A DNA stretch of 64,000 nt from Artocarpus heterophyllus (taxonomy: Eukaryota; Streptophyta; Magnoliopsida; Rosales; Moraceae). A program made the position numbers and the translations under genes. The notes below the pieces were generated by a model. The model made no database searches, had not been told where the DNA came from, and worked only from the letters and a program-made list of their open reading frames with translations. Where the stretch lies: assembly GCA_025403435.1 (NCBI GenBank), contig CM046339.1, positions 3,178,212 through 3,242,211 of the forward strand, given 5' to 3'. This document shows positions 34,600-46,958 of this stretch, in pieces; the first letter of the stretch is position 1, and every line of letters begins with the position of its first letter.

Positions 34600-35554
34600 T
34601 CTTTTTGTTTTATCTTTGGCATGTAGGCATGTGTGTCCGTATTTCGTGTGTTACGAATAACCGTTTGCCTTGTATTCTGTGTTTCTTGTGGTACGTTGTT
34701 GTTCAATCTTTTAGATTCATTGAGCCTAATGCCGGGATGGCTGGATACGGAGTACTTGATGCTCTCGAAACGCATCCTTCTTAAGGTCCGATCTTTTGTT
34801 TATCGATGTTTTTGTATCCTCTAAGCATGCATGATATGGATAGCTGGTATACGGAGTGCCTTGTACTCTCGAAACGTATCCGTATCATGTTTGTAATGTG
34901 TAATATTCTGTTAATATTATGTGGAAGTACCAGAGTCAGTTACTGGGGATATTCCATATGAAATATGAGTATATTATTTGGGTTGAATGTTTGTGTCATG
35001 AGGATAGCTGTTTAATGAAAAATATGTCGGGTATGTTTGCAACTCTGAGATTCCGTTTAATATCTCTATGAGTAAGTTTAATGTATAGTTTTGAATAAAA
35101 GCGTTTGTGATATATGTTTTATGATTATGTTTTAGTTTATTAGTTGAGGTATGAAATCAAATATATTTGACTTTTCCTTACTCAAAAAGGAAAAGGAACC
35201 TAAAGATGAAGTATATAAAATTTCTCTGGCAATCTCCTTAAATGTGATTGTAAATCACAGTCCATGGACAATGAAGGACTGGAATCATGATATGGTCAAT
35301 ATGTATGCCTGATTAGATTCTTAGACTATTATACGGTGTTATAAGTTGAAACTTGTCAGAAATACTCTTATTGAGGGATTTAGGAGTAAGATTTATTATG
35401 CAAGTAAATAAGTGGAAATACGATAACTTAAATTTGGAGGACAAACAACATTAACGGTTTAGACTCGGAATTGGAATCATAATGGAATCAAAATTTTTAC
35501 TAGTATTGTTGAATTGAAATTTCGAGGACGAAATTTCTTTAAGGGGGGTAGAGC
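34600..35554 (+). other. 3' internal region of copy 1 with polypurine tract
   Basis: Two related ~35-bp blocks, GGATACGGAGTACTTGATGC... (34742-34776) and GGTATACGGAGTGCCTTGTA... (34845-34880), mark an imperfect ~103-bp tandem duplication. Near the end, GAAATTTCG/CGAAATTTC (35516-35524 and 35529-35537) form a perfect 9-bp hairpin. The polypurine tract AAGGGGGG (35541-35548) follows, then GAGC and the LTR. The FCGAGGACGAAATTTC-type context is a common chromovirus feature. Confidence 0.7.
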
Positions 35555-35638
35555 TGTGACACCCGTTATTCTCCTAACGGGTATTGAGGTAATTAAATTA
35601 ATTTTTAGTGTATAAAAAAAAATTGCTTCATTTAAATT
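35555..35638 (+). repeat. 3' LTR of copy 1, first 84 bp
   Basis: It starts TGTGACACCCG after the polypurine tract and is cut at AAATT by copy 2. The sequence resumes at 43815 after the duplicated AAATT (43810-43814). Confidence 0.95.
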
Positions 35639-37613
35639 TGTAACGCCCCTATATGGGGGTTAACAGTTTTTAATGAGATAAAATAAAAATAAATAATAAA
35701 AGTAAAACCTTAAAAATAAAATTTGCCCGGGACTTAAATGAAAACTCTCAACTCAAAAATAAAAATATAAACGACAAATAAACCACAGTTTTAATGTAGC
35801 ACCTTAAATTTAATAATATAAACTGTTGTCATCATCATTTTAACCCTCAACACATTATAATACAGTCACAGAAAGTAACAATTGATGCTTACATTATCAT
35901 GAAGAACATTCTCAACAATTGAAGCAGTCCCAATGTAATATAACTACATCACTTCCTCAACTATATTTCTCGTAGCCACCTCACACTTAGTGAGTCCTGA
36001 AAAGATAAAAATATAAGGGTATGAGCAACACTATGCTCAGTAGAGAAAACCATTACTCACCTTTAGGTTTTTATCATTACCACATTAAAATCTGCATGGT
36101 TAGTAAGTCACATCATATTTCAGATTATGAGGTTTATTATGATCACATCTTATGGATACCGTAGTTAATCATTACCAAGTGTCATAATTACACATTTATA
36201 CAAATATTACCAATCATCATTGTTCCTAGGTATCCATGTTAAATTGAGTATCACTCAACTCATCGAAACCCAAATGGGCGCACTTGATCACCCTATAAAC
36301 ATTCCAAGGGTGTTCCGGTGAGGGGACATCAAGCCCCGAGTCCTCACCAAATCGATTCCTGTACAGTGTGTTCTGGGACTTTCAACCCAAGGAAGCGTCA
36401 TCGCCTTCCCCCTACTTTACCTTTTAGGGTATTCATGCCCAAGGACGTAACCGTCGCCCTTTTCATGTCTCACAATTTCTCTATATTAAATCATTATTAA
36501 TAGAGTTAATTTTCCTAACCATGCTTCTCAATTTATAACATGTGTCAATTCATTATGTTCCTCGCCGTACAATACAAGACGAGTCCATGTCATAGTTTCA
36601 TATGTGATACACATATAATATCAGTTCAACATAGATATATATATATTGCGGCAAAACAATCAATTTTAATTCTATAAAAACCTCACAAAAGATGAGTAAT
36701 AGAATCCCTACCTTTCAAGCTTATCAACAAGTCTCTTAATCCTGGAATCAGTTAACGTTAGCTCCATACTCCCTTGATCCTAAGGCGTGCATAAGGACAA
36801 TTAAAACTAAAGCACAACATACAACTACATTCATAAAATTTATTTTAATTTAATCTTAGAATTTCAAGAAATAACCACTGCCCATAGAGGTATTATAAAG
36901 TTTAACAATATAAATTTTCTGTCTAGGGCATATACACTTAGACTTCATACATATGCTCCAAAATAGCAACAAACATATACTTAGGTTTAAGAACGCAAAT
37001 TTGAATAATCCTTTAGTATAAAAGAAAATTTATAAATGAAAGACTAAATTTGTTCATAAGATTCTAACCTCGGATTATGGTTAGTTGGAAGCTTGAAATG
37101 GCTTCAAAACAGGTTCCTTTAGTTCGGTATGACTGAAATTCTTGCTCAAATGGAGGTGATCGTGGTTGATTTTTATGGCTGCCTTGAAGAAGTTCTCTAA
37201 GTATTTTGCTTCAGCAAAGAAATAAGAAGAAGAGTGTGGGAACCGTGGAAGAGAAAGGAAGAAAAGATGAAGTCTTTGAAGAGAAGTGATAGAAACAATT
37301 ATAGAGGAGACATGTTGAAGCATGTCACGGAGGAAATAAAGAAAATGAGGGTCAAGAGTAGTTGGAAAAGATATCCTTATGTCTCATCTAAAGACTTTAA
37401 CACACATAATGCCAATATGACATTTTTGAGATTTATTAGAAGTTCTAAGGCTTTTTAGTAATCATACTAAATAAATATAGGAGAATTTTAGAAAATTTAA
37501 AAATAGATAAAAATAAATATTATAAAATAAATTTAAATGAAGCAATTTTTTTTTATACATTAAAAATTAATTTAATTACCTCAATACCCGTTAGGAGAAT
37601 AACGGGTGTCACA
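35639..37613 (-). repeat. 3' LTR of copy 2
   Basis: The + strand reads TGTAACGCCCC at the left and GGGTGTCACA at the right. The inverted polypurine context GCTCTACCCCCCTTAAAG follows immediately. Confidence 0.95.
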
Positions 37614-38567
37614 GCTCTACCCCCCTTAAAGAAATTTCGTCCTCGAAATTTCAATTCTAGCAATACTAGTAAAAATTATGATTCCACTATGATTCCAATT
37701 CTGAGTCTAAACCGTTAATGTTGTTTGTCCTCCAAATTTAAGTTATCGTATCTCCACTTATTTACTTGCATAATAAATCTTACTCCTAAATCCCTCAATG
37801 AGAGTATTTCTGACAAGTTTCAACTTATAACACCGTATAATAGTCTAAGAATCTGATCAGGCATACATATTGACCATATCATGATTCCAGTCCTTCATTG
37901 TCCATGGACTGTGATTTACAATCACATTTAAGGAGATTGCCAGAGAAATTTTATATACTTCATCTTTAGGTTCCTTTTCCTTTTTGAGTAAGGAAAAGTC
38001 AAATATATTTGATTTCATACCTCAACTAATAAACTAGAACATAATCATAAAACATATATCACAAACACTTTTATTCAAAACTATACATTAAACTTACTCA
38101 TAGAGATATTAAACGGAATCTCTGGTTGCAAACATACCCGACATATTTTTCATTAAACAGCTATCCTCATGACACAAACATTCAATCCAAATAATATACT
38201 CATATTTCATATGGAATATCCCCATAACTGACTCTGGTACTTCCACATAATATTAACAGAATATTACACATTACAAACATAATACGGATACGTTTCGAGA
38301 GTACAAGGCACTCCGTATACCAGCTATCCATATCATGCATGCTTAGAGGATACAAAAACATCGATAAACAAAAGATCGGACCTTAAGAAGGATGCGTTTC
38401 GAGAGCATCAAGTACTCCGTATCCAGCCATCCCGGCATTAGGCTCAATGAATCTAAAAGATTGAACAACGACGTACCACAAGAAACACAGAATACAAGGC
38501 AAACGGTTATTCGTAACACACGAAATACGGACACACATGCCTACATGCCAAAGATAAAACAAAAAGA

Positions 38568-39218
38568 TTACAGATGGAGATTCAAATCAATTGGCCGCTC
38601 CCGGCTTTCCCTTTCCCATTCAAGCTTGGATGTTGCAGTGTCGGATTCTGGATGTATGATTTGCATTTTATCTATCAATTCCTCAGCTGTTGAAGCAGTG
38701 ACAAAGATTTGTCTCTCCGATTCTGTAGTGATGTTTTCTTCCACAGCGTAATCTAGAAATTTCAAAAGACCGTCATAAAAACCCTTTACGTTCAGCAGTC
38801 CCAAAGGTTTGGAATAAAAGCCCAACAATTGCCCACAAGCAACTATAAATATTTCCTCAAGAGTACCTAGACCACCAGGTAATGCTATAAAAGCATCAGA
38901 ATTATAGATTATGTCTTTAAAATTTTTAGGGATACTCCTGACTCCTTCTCCCTTACCTATGGCTTCCTTACAAAGGTTTCCTTCAACTGGAATATGAGGC
39001 CAAATTCTTACATCAGTAGCGTCGCTAGACCTAGCTGCTAGTGCCATATTTACCATCATTTTTATACTACCACCCCCATAGATTATGTTAATCTTCTTGC
39101 GTGCTAGGACTTGCCCTAAGTGATTTGCAGCTTCTAAATAAGCTTTATCTTTTCCAAAGCTGGAACCACAAAAGACACAGACATTCTTTATTTTCTTCGT
39201 GGACTGGGAGGTAGACAT
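38568..39218 (-). CDS. ORF2 of copy 2: LOG-family protein
   Basis: A 216-aa frame from the ATG at 39218 (a GTG 13 codons upstream is ignored). It differs from copy 1 by Phe for Leu at residue 21 (SSFGKD) and Arg for His at residue 40. YGGGS, PGGLGTLEE and the altered IPKNFKDII segment are all unchanged. No stop or frameshift, although ORF1 of the same copy is broken. A long open frame on the opposite strand (38392-38751) is an antisense shadow. Confidence 0.85.
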   Translation of the reverse strand: MSTSQSTKKIKNVCVFCGSSFGKDKAYLEAANHLGQVLARKKINIIYGGGSIKMMVNMALAARSSDATDVRIWPHIPVEGNLCKEAIGKGEGVRSIPKNFKDIIYNSDAFIALPGGLGTLEEIFIVACGQLLGFYSKPLGLLNVKGFYDGLLKFLDYAVEENITTESERQIFVTASTAEELIDKMQIIHPESDTATSKLEWERESRERPIDLNLHL

Positions 39219-39862
39219 ATTTGGTTTATAGAAGTGGTTGCTTAATGTCTGCTCCACTTAGACTTCGGGTTCTACATGAGATTTTTAAAGATGAGAAATA
39301 TACAAAAAGGGCTAAAGAGATAGACGAGTAGGTAATGAAAAGGTAATCCAAAGATTTAAACAAAATCTTGTGCGGATAAGAAAGTAAGATAAGGTGATTG
39401 ATAGTTTACAGAAAATCTGATTCACTTTTTGAAAAAGATTAGACTCTAATTGTATAACTTTTGACAATTGAGAACAATTCGACAGAAGACCCTCATGACA
39501 CAACTGTAGACTTTTTGACAAATATACACCAAGTCTAGAAATTTAATATAAACGACAAATACTGTAGAACTTTTGAAATTTGAGACACAAATCTTGAAAT
39601 ATCTGGATAAGCTTTTCAAAATTCAAACATATTACTGTACCGTATGTGACGTGTCTGATAAGATAATATATTTTATTATATATATATTTAAGAAAATCAT
39701 AAATTAAATAAGATATTAACACTTACTGTATCAATCTAATAATCACAATTATTTCAAACACAAAAGCAAATATTCTGAGTAAAAGAAAAACACAAACTGT
39801 TGAACATCAGCTAAAACTGCTTCAAATAAGTAAAGACTAAATAACCTTTATAGAGCGATGAC

Positions 39863-40385
39863 TTATTCCCCATCCAGTTTTCTTATGGCTTGGCAAACAG
39901 GATCTAGAAATACCATATTCCTGAGGCGTTGTCTTTCTGTATAAAATTTAGGCCAGAGTTTAAAAATAGCTCCTTGAACATATCCACTAGGGTGACCGTG
40001 GAGAGGAGGATGGATGCTATCCAAGTTCTCCTTTGAAAGTCCATTCCCTACAAAACCTTATTTTATCCTCTCTATTCGTAGACATATAACCAGGTGAAGT
40101 ACATTTACCGTTACAATTTTGTCTTCCACATTTGTTACAAGTGACCACGATGGCACGAGCTCTTCTTTTCATTGCACTACGACTGGTACCTGTTCCTGGT
40201 AAACCGACATCTTGACTAAAGTCACTCGGACGGATTTTCCCCTCTATTAACATTCTCACATCACAAGGGATACCAAAACGCATAAGAATCCACAACCGAG
40301 TAATTCTAGCCTTGTATTTCTTTCTGAGAATCTTTTGGGAGAGTGATGGGAAATACTTTCTCAGGTGTTGGTACTTTGGGTCCAT
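39863..40385 (-). pseudogene. ORF1 of copy 2: frameshifted Cys4-finger protein
   Basis: It starts at the ATG (40383-40385) and matches ORF1 of copy 1 through the basic motif and all four finger Cys residues. One extra G (minus strand TGTAGGGAATGG against TGTAGGAATGG, near 40046-40050) then shifts the frame. The shifted frame ends after 122 codons at 40017, replacing the C-terminal 60 residues. The original stop would be at 39863. A Thr replaces Ala just before the first finger Cys. The finger is intact, so a shortened product could still be made. Confidence 0.85.
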
Positions 40386-41853
40386 GATGAGATGAAAGAA
40401 GAGTAAATAGAAAGGAAAAATTAAGATAGTAAATTGCAGAATCCTAGAATTCCTTCTTCTTTTAGAGGAAAAAGAAGAATTTTTAATGAAAAAGAAGAGG
40501 ATTTGCGATTTAGAGAGAAAATAACAAATTAAGAGAGAAAAAGTGAACTCGGAGAAATAAGCTCCTATGCACAGTAAACGTATTTGTAAACAATGATTAA
40601 ACCACTGTATATGACACGTATAGAAACCACGTGGGAGAGACAGTGTGAATCAAACTGATTTAAGATTTAAACTAGGCCCAAATGTTCTTAGTTGAAAATG
40701 GTCAGGTTGTTTCGGGCCTTAACACATTTAGAACGAGTTAAATAACAAACATAAAATTGAAAACCAATTTGTATAAATCTTAAACCCAATTTAAAGCCCA
40801 CTATAGATAAAGTTAACTATGAACAACAAATCTAATTTAACGACAACAAGGATCTTCCTGAATGATATTTAAAATCATTTCATAACAACATAATCTTCCA
40901 GCAACTCAAATAATTTTGTTTTAATCAAAACCTTATTGAACAATGCATACACCCATATGTTATTCCTAATACTCAACATCTATCAATGGATTCATCATCA
41001 TTACTACCAAGGGTTTAGAATGCGACTAACCTTGAAATCAATACGATTTACGTCTTTCAACGTAGACCATATCAATGAACAAAGACACTTGATGTTACTA
41101 CTTAAGAACATCTATAATCCCCACAATTCTACTCATACAATATATAATTTCCTCATATAACAAAACCTTAGGTAACCAAAAGATTCACTGATACACTTAA
41201 ATACAATGTACGTAACGAAATATTCAATTTTGAGATTCATGCATTCTAGACTTTACACAGTCTCAACAGACCAAAAGTCTAACATTTATCTCTCTCAAGA
41301 TTCAATACCATGATTCCCAACTTATATCATATTCCTCAATATATAGAACTTTTAAGAAAAGATATTGACACTTATGTGCTCCATCGAATCCACACATAAT
41401 CATTACTTAGGTTTGAATCAATTACGAAAAATTTGGCATATCTATGTCAAACTTTAAAATCAATAAATCAAGCCTTATATTTCTTATTGTTTTTCACGAG
41501 ACAAAAGGCTTTTAAATCCTCGTATCTATACGAATTTCTCATCGTTTATACGAATTAGATATGCTTATAGATCCAAATATTATACGAATCTCTCATAAGC
41601 ATTCTACTTATAAACTCATTCCATATAATTATCATTCCCTCATAACTATTAATACTTTCCTTCTATATAATTATTGTACTCATATAACCATTAGTATTTT
41701 CATTCTATGGCCTTTCCATGTTACATCCTTCTAGACTGTATAAATCAATGTGAAGGTTCATTTTGATGATGACAATGAAAATTCAGCTTCAAAACCATCT
41801 CAAAAATATATTTTTTTAAAGTGGTGCTACACTCCCTAGGTTAACCGAACCTA
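40386..41853 (-). other. leader of copy 2
   Basis: The inverted equivalent of the copy 1 leader, including a G-box CACGTG at 40628-40633 and the CT-rich (here GA-rich) segment at about 40390-40550. No further frame is supported. Confidence 0.6.
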
Positions 41854-41866
41854 GGCTCTGATACCA
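41854..41866 (-). other. primer-binding site, copy 2
   Basis: The minus strand reads TGGTATCAGAGCC, seven bases inside the 5' LTR of copy 2. The neighbouring CCTAGGTT/AACCTAGG stem is also kept. Confidence 0.85.
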
Positions 41867-41873
41867 AAAATTC

Positions 41874-43809
41874 TGTAACGCCCCTATATGGGGGTTAACA
41901 GTTTTTAATGAGATAAAATAAAAATAAATAATAAAAGTAAAACCTTAAAAATAAAATTTGCCCGGGACTTAAATGAAAACTCTCAACTCAAAAATAAAAA
42001 TATAAACGACAAATAAACCACAGTTTTAATGTAGCACCTTAAATTTAATAATATAAACTGTTGTCATCATCATTTTAACCCTCAACACATTATAATACAG
42101 TCACAGAAAGTAACAATTGATGCTTACATTATCATGAAGAACATTCTCAACAATTGAAGCAGTCCCAATGTAATATAGCTACATCACTTCCTCAACTATA
42201 TTTCTCGTAGCCACCTCACACTTAGTGAGTCCTGAAAAGATATAAACATAAGGGTATGAGCAACACTATGCTCAGTAGAGAAAAGCCATTACCCACCTTT
42301 AGGTTTTTATCATTACCACATTAAAATCTGCATGGTTAGTAAGTCACATCATATTCAGATTATGAGGTTTATTATGATCACATCTTATGGATACCGTAGT
42401 TAATCATTACCAAGTGTCATAATTACACATTTATACAAATATTACCAATCATCATTGTTCCTAGGTATCCATGTTAAATTGAGTATCACTCAACTCATCG
42501 AAACCCAAATGGGCGCACTTGATCACCCTATAAACATTCCAAGGGTGTTCCGGTGAGGGGACATCAAGCCCCGAGTCCTCACCAAATCGATTCCTGTACA
42601 GTGTGTTCTGGGACTTTCAACCCAAGGAAGCGTCATCGCCTTCCCCCTACTTTACCTTTTAGGGTATTCATGCCCAAGGACGTAACCGTCGCCCTTTTCA
42701 TGTCTCACAATTTCTCTATATTAAATCATTATTAATAGAGTTAATTTTCCTAACCATGCTTCTCAATTTATAACATGTGTCAATTCATTATGTTCCTCGC
42801 CGTACAATACAAGACGAGTCCATGTCATAGTTTCATATGTGATACACATATAATATCAGTTCAACATAGATATATATATATTGCGGCAAAACAATCAATT
42901 TTAATTCTATAAAAACCTCACAAAAGATGAGTAATAGAATCCCTACCTTTCAAGCTTATCAACAATCTTTTAATCCTGGAATCAGTTAACGTTAGCTCCA
43001 TACTCCCTTGATCCTAAGGCGTGCATAAGGACAATTAAAACTAAAGCACAACATACAACTACATTCATAAAATTTATTTTAATTTAATCTTAGAATTTCA
43101 AGAAATAACCACTGCCCATAGAGGTATTATAAAGTTTAACAATATAAATTTTCTGTCTAGGGCATATACACTTAGACTTCATACATATGCTCCAAAATAG
43201 CAACAAACATATACTTAGGTTTAAGAACGCAAATTTGAATAATCCTTTAGTATAAAAGAAAATTTATAAATGAAAGACTAAATTTGTTCATAAGATTCTA
43301 ACCTCGGATTATGGTTAGTTGGAAGCTTGAAATGGCTTCAAAACAGGTTCCTTTAGTTCGGTATGACTGAAATTCTTGCTCAAATGGAGGTGATCGTGGT
43401 TGATTTTTATGGCTGCCTTGAAGAAGTTCTCTAAGTATTTTGCTTCAGCAAAGAAATAAGAAGAAGAGTGTGGGAACCGTGGAAGAGAAAGGAAGAAAAG
43501 ATGAAGTCTTTGAAGAGAAGTGATAGAAACAATTATAGAGGAGACATGTTGAAGCATGTCACGGAGGAAATAAAGAAAATGAGGGTCAAGAGTAGTTGGA
43601 AAATATATCCTTATGTCTCATCTAAAGACTTTAACACACATAATGCCAATATGTCATTTTTGAGATTTATTAGAAGTTCTAAGGCTTTTTAGTAATCATA
43701 CTAAATAAATATAGGAGAATTTTAAAAAACTTAAAAATAGATAAAAATAAATACATTAAAAATTAATTTAATTACCTCAATACCCGTTAGGAGAATAACG
43801 GGTGTCACA
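41874..43809 (-). repeat. 5' LTR of copy 2
   Basis: 1936 bp. Compared with the other LTRs it lacks ~39 bp around 43754, where AAATA joins directly to CATTAAAAATT. It ends GGGTGTCACA next to the duplicated AAATT. Confidence 0.95.
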
Positions 43810-43814
43810 AAATT

Positions 43815-45703
43815 TATTTTATAATATTTATTTTTATCTATTTTTAAGTTTTCTAAAATTCTCCTATATTTATTTAGTATGATTACTAAAAAGCCTTAGA
43901 ACTTCTAATAAATCTCAAAAATGTCATATTGGCATTATGTGTGTTAAAGTCTTTAGATGAGACATAAGGATATCTTTTCCAACTACTCTTGACCCTCATT
44001 TTCTTTATTTCCTCCGTGACATGCTTCAACATGTCTCCTCTATAATTGTTTCTATCACTTCTTTTCAAAGACTTCATCTTTTCTTCCTTTCTCTTCCACG
44101 GTTCTCACACTCTTCTTCTTATTTCTTTGCTGAAGCAAAATACTTAGAGAACTTCTTCAAGGCAGCCATAAAAATCAACCACGATCACCTCCATTTGAGC
44201 AAGAATTTCAGTCATACCGAACTAAAGGAACCTGTTTTGAAGCCATTTCAAGCTTCCAACTAACCATAATCCGAGGTTAGAATCTTATGAACAAATTTAG
44301 TCTTTCATTTATAAATTTTCTTTTATACTAAAGGATTATTCAAATTTGCGTTCTTAAACCTAAGTATATGTTTGTTGCTATTTTGGAGCATATGTATGAA
44401 GTCTAAGTGTATATGCCCTAGACAGAAAATTTATATTGTTAAACTTTGTAATACCTCTATGGGCAGTGGTTATTTCTTGAAATTCTAAGATTAAATTAAA
44501 ATAAATTTTATGAATGTAGTTGTATGTTGTGCTTTAGTTTTAATTGTCCTTATGCACGCCTTAGGATCAAGGGAGTATGGAGCTAACGTTAACTGATTCC
44601 ATGATTAAGAGACTGTTGATAAGCTTGAAAGGTAGGGATTCTATTACTCATCTTTTGTGAGGTTTTTATAGAATTAAAATTGATTGTTTTGCCGCAATAT
44701 ATATATATCTATGTTGAACTGATATTATATGATTATCACATATGAAACTATGACATGGACTCGTCTTATATTGTACGGCGAGGAACATAATGAATTGACA
44801 CATGTTATAAATTGAGAAGCATGGTTAGGAAAACTAACTCTATTGATAATGATTCAATATAGAGAAATTGTGAGACATGAAGAGGGCGACGGTTACGTCC
44901 TTGGGCATGAATACCCTAAAAGGTAAAATAGGGGGAAGGCGATGACGCTTCCTTGGGTTGAAAGTCCCAGAACACACTGTACAGGAATCGACTTGGTGAG
45001 GACTCGGGGCTTGATGTCCCCTCACCGGAACACCCTTGGAATGTTTATAGGATGATCAAGTGCGCCCATTTGGGTTTCGATGAGTTGAGTGATACTCAAT
45101 TTAACATGGATACCTAGGAACAATGATGATTGGTAATATTTGTATAAATGTGTAATTATGACACTTGGTAATGATTAACTACGGTATCCATAAGATGTGA
45201 TCATAATAAACCTCATAATCTGAAATATGATGTGACTTACTAACCATGCAGATTTTAATGTGGTAATGATAAAAACCTAAAGGTGGGTAATGGCTTTCTC
45301 TACTGAGCATAGTGTCGCTCATTCCCTTATGTTTATATCTTTTCAGGACTCACTAAGTGTGAGGTGGCTACGAGAAATATAGTTGAGGAAGCGATGTAAC
45401 TATATTACATTGGGACTGCTCAATTGTAAAGAATGTTCTTCATGATAATGTAAGCATCAATTGTTACTTTCTGTGACTGTATTACAATGTGTTGAGGGTT
45501 AAAATGATGATGACAACAGTTTATATTATTAAATTTAAGGTGCTACATTAAAACTGTGGTTTATTTGTCGTTTATATTTTTATTTTTGAGTTGAGAGTTT
45601 TTATTTAAGTCCCGGGCAAATTTTATTTCTAAGGTTTTTCTTTTATTATTTATTTTTATTTTATCTCATTAAAAACTGTTAACCCCCATATAGGGGCGTT
45701 ACA
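43815..45703 (+). repeat. 3' LTR of copy 1, remaining 1889 bp
   Basis: It continues exactly where 35638 stops and ends GGGGCGTTACA at 45703. From about 44150 to 44530 its variants match copy 2 instead of its own 5' LTR, e.g. CTTCTTCAAGG, ATCAACCACGATC, GAACTAAAGG and AAAATAAATT. Confidence 0.95.
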
Positions 45704-46958
45704 GAATCTAAGTCATGCACTATAATGGTCAATAAAAGCTAATTAAAATGGATTATTGTCACACCGTCCCAGCTTTCCAACTTGTTATTATCGATAAGGT
45801 TGGAGTGTGTATTGCTAATTGTTGCCAAAATCTTTACATTGAACCTAGATATTATATAAATAAAGCATGTGCGGTATTAACCGATGTTGCTGAGTGCGCA
45901 ACATCTTAAAAGTTAAAAGCCAATTATTTTAATTATTTATGGCATAAATGTGCACCAGGAAGCACAAGTTTAACAAAATGATGAGAAAATGAAAAAGGAC
46001 TATGACGCATGAAAATTACTCTCATTATGTCAGTCTAATGATTTGGATTTTCTCCATTGAAAAAAAAAAAAGGTGACACGTCATGCCGATCTATTTGAAA
46101 GCCTGGCTTGCGTGATTTGGGCTTGTATTTGTGTTTTAGACAAAAGCATGTGAGATAATGGTTGTCATGCCAACCAAAGATTTTTGCTTTTTTTGTTCAG
46201 ATTGCAAGGGCCTAACTTTGTGATAGTGAAATCACTTCCCAAACAAAAGGCCAAACCAAAACAGAAACAAGAGACAACCAGCAGAAAGCGTTTCTCCAAC
46301 TAATGGAGAGTATTTTTAGAGTTCGTTTGATAAAAAGATTTAAATTATGATTTGATTTGAATTAGTGCGATTTAAATTAGGATTTAAGTTTATGATTTGA
46401 ATTGTATTCGAATTGACGTTTTGATATTTAAGTTTTAATCTAAGTATAGAATAAAATTGAAATTTGTGTTTGGAGATGTAATAAAAATAGTTTTTGATTT
46501 ATTAATAAATCTAATAAAATCTTAATATTAATGATATTAAAAACTATACAATATAGATCTTGATTTATTCCTCTCTTTACTAGGAACACTGTAAAAAAAA
46601 ACTATCTCAATTGGATATCAAATGAAAAAGTTATGATTTTTTCCTCAAATATAGAATGGAGAATTTCAGTTTTTACTGTAACAAAGGTATCTGGGTATCA
46701 AAAGTTTAGAGGGGATAAGAACTCTGAAAACTTAGATTCTTGATACTCAAATGATTCGGATTGTGAGGGAAACAAACACTTATTCAAATGATTCTTGATA
46801 CTCAAATTCAAATTTGAGTCTATTGATTTCAAACAATACATAAAACAAACATACCCTATCTCTCTTATCATTTGGTCTACCAGTAAGCAACAGCATGAGC
46901 CCTTGAGAATGGAAGACACCACATTTGTCAATTGTATCATATTAAGAGGAGACTAGTA
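45704..46958. other. intergenic DNA between copies 1 and 3
   Basis: AT-rich. A possible MITE spans about 46319-46857 (GAGTTCGTTTGATAAAAAG at the left, AAACAAACATACCCT at the right) and is rich in GATTTGAATT-like strings. The frame at 46698-46940 shows no domain. Confidence 0.4.

Larger units (their letters stand above)
35639..43809 (-). mobile_element. LARD-type LTR retrotransposon, copy 2 (nested, inverted)
   Basis: 8171 bp, same family as copies 1 and 3, reading on the minus strand. It is flanked by a perfect 5-bp duplication AAATT (35634-35638 and 43810-43814) inside the 3' LTR of copy 1. LTRs are 35639-37613 (1975 bp) and 41874-43809 (1936 bp). By eye they differ by around ten substitutions or small indels plus one ~39-bp deletion near 43754. 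The LOG-like ORF is open; ORF1 carries a frameshift. Confidence 0.95.
29324..45703 (+). mobile_element. LARD-type LTR retrotransposon, copy 1 (interrupted by copy 2)
   Basis: The host element is split: 29324-35638 and 43815-45703, 8204 bp once the nested copy is removed. It has a 5' LTR, tRNA-Met-type primer site, two cargo ORFs, polypurine tract and 3' LTR, but no gag, protease, RT or integrase. Flanks are AAATC (29319-29323) and GAATC (45704-45708), a target duplication with one mismatch. The two LTRs are both 1973 bp and nearly identical outside a patch at about 44150-44600. It must depend on proteins of another element. Confidence 0.9.

Noticed and set aside
34416..34775. 119-codon minus-strand frame antisense to the LOG-like ORF (also in copies 2 and 3)
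   Set aside because: Opposite-strand shadow of a real coding frame; the product has no recognisable feature.
35555..43814. Idea that the two inverted halves are one palindromic element
   Set aside because: The AAATT duplication and the exact continuation of copy 1's LTR at 43815 show a separate nested insertion.
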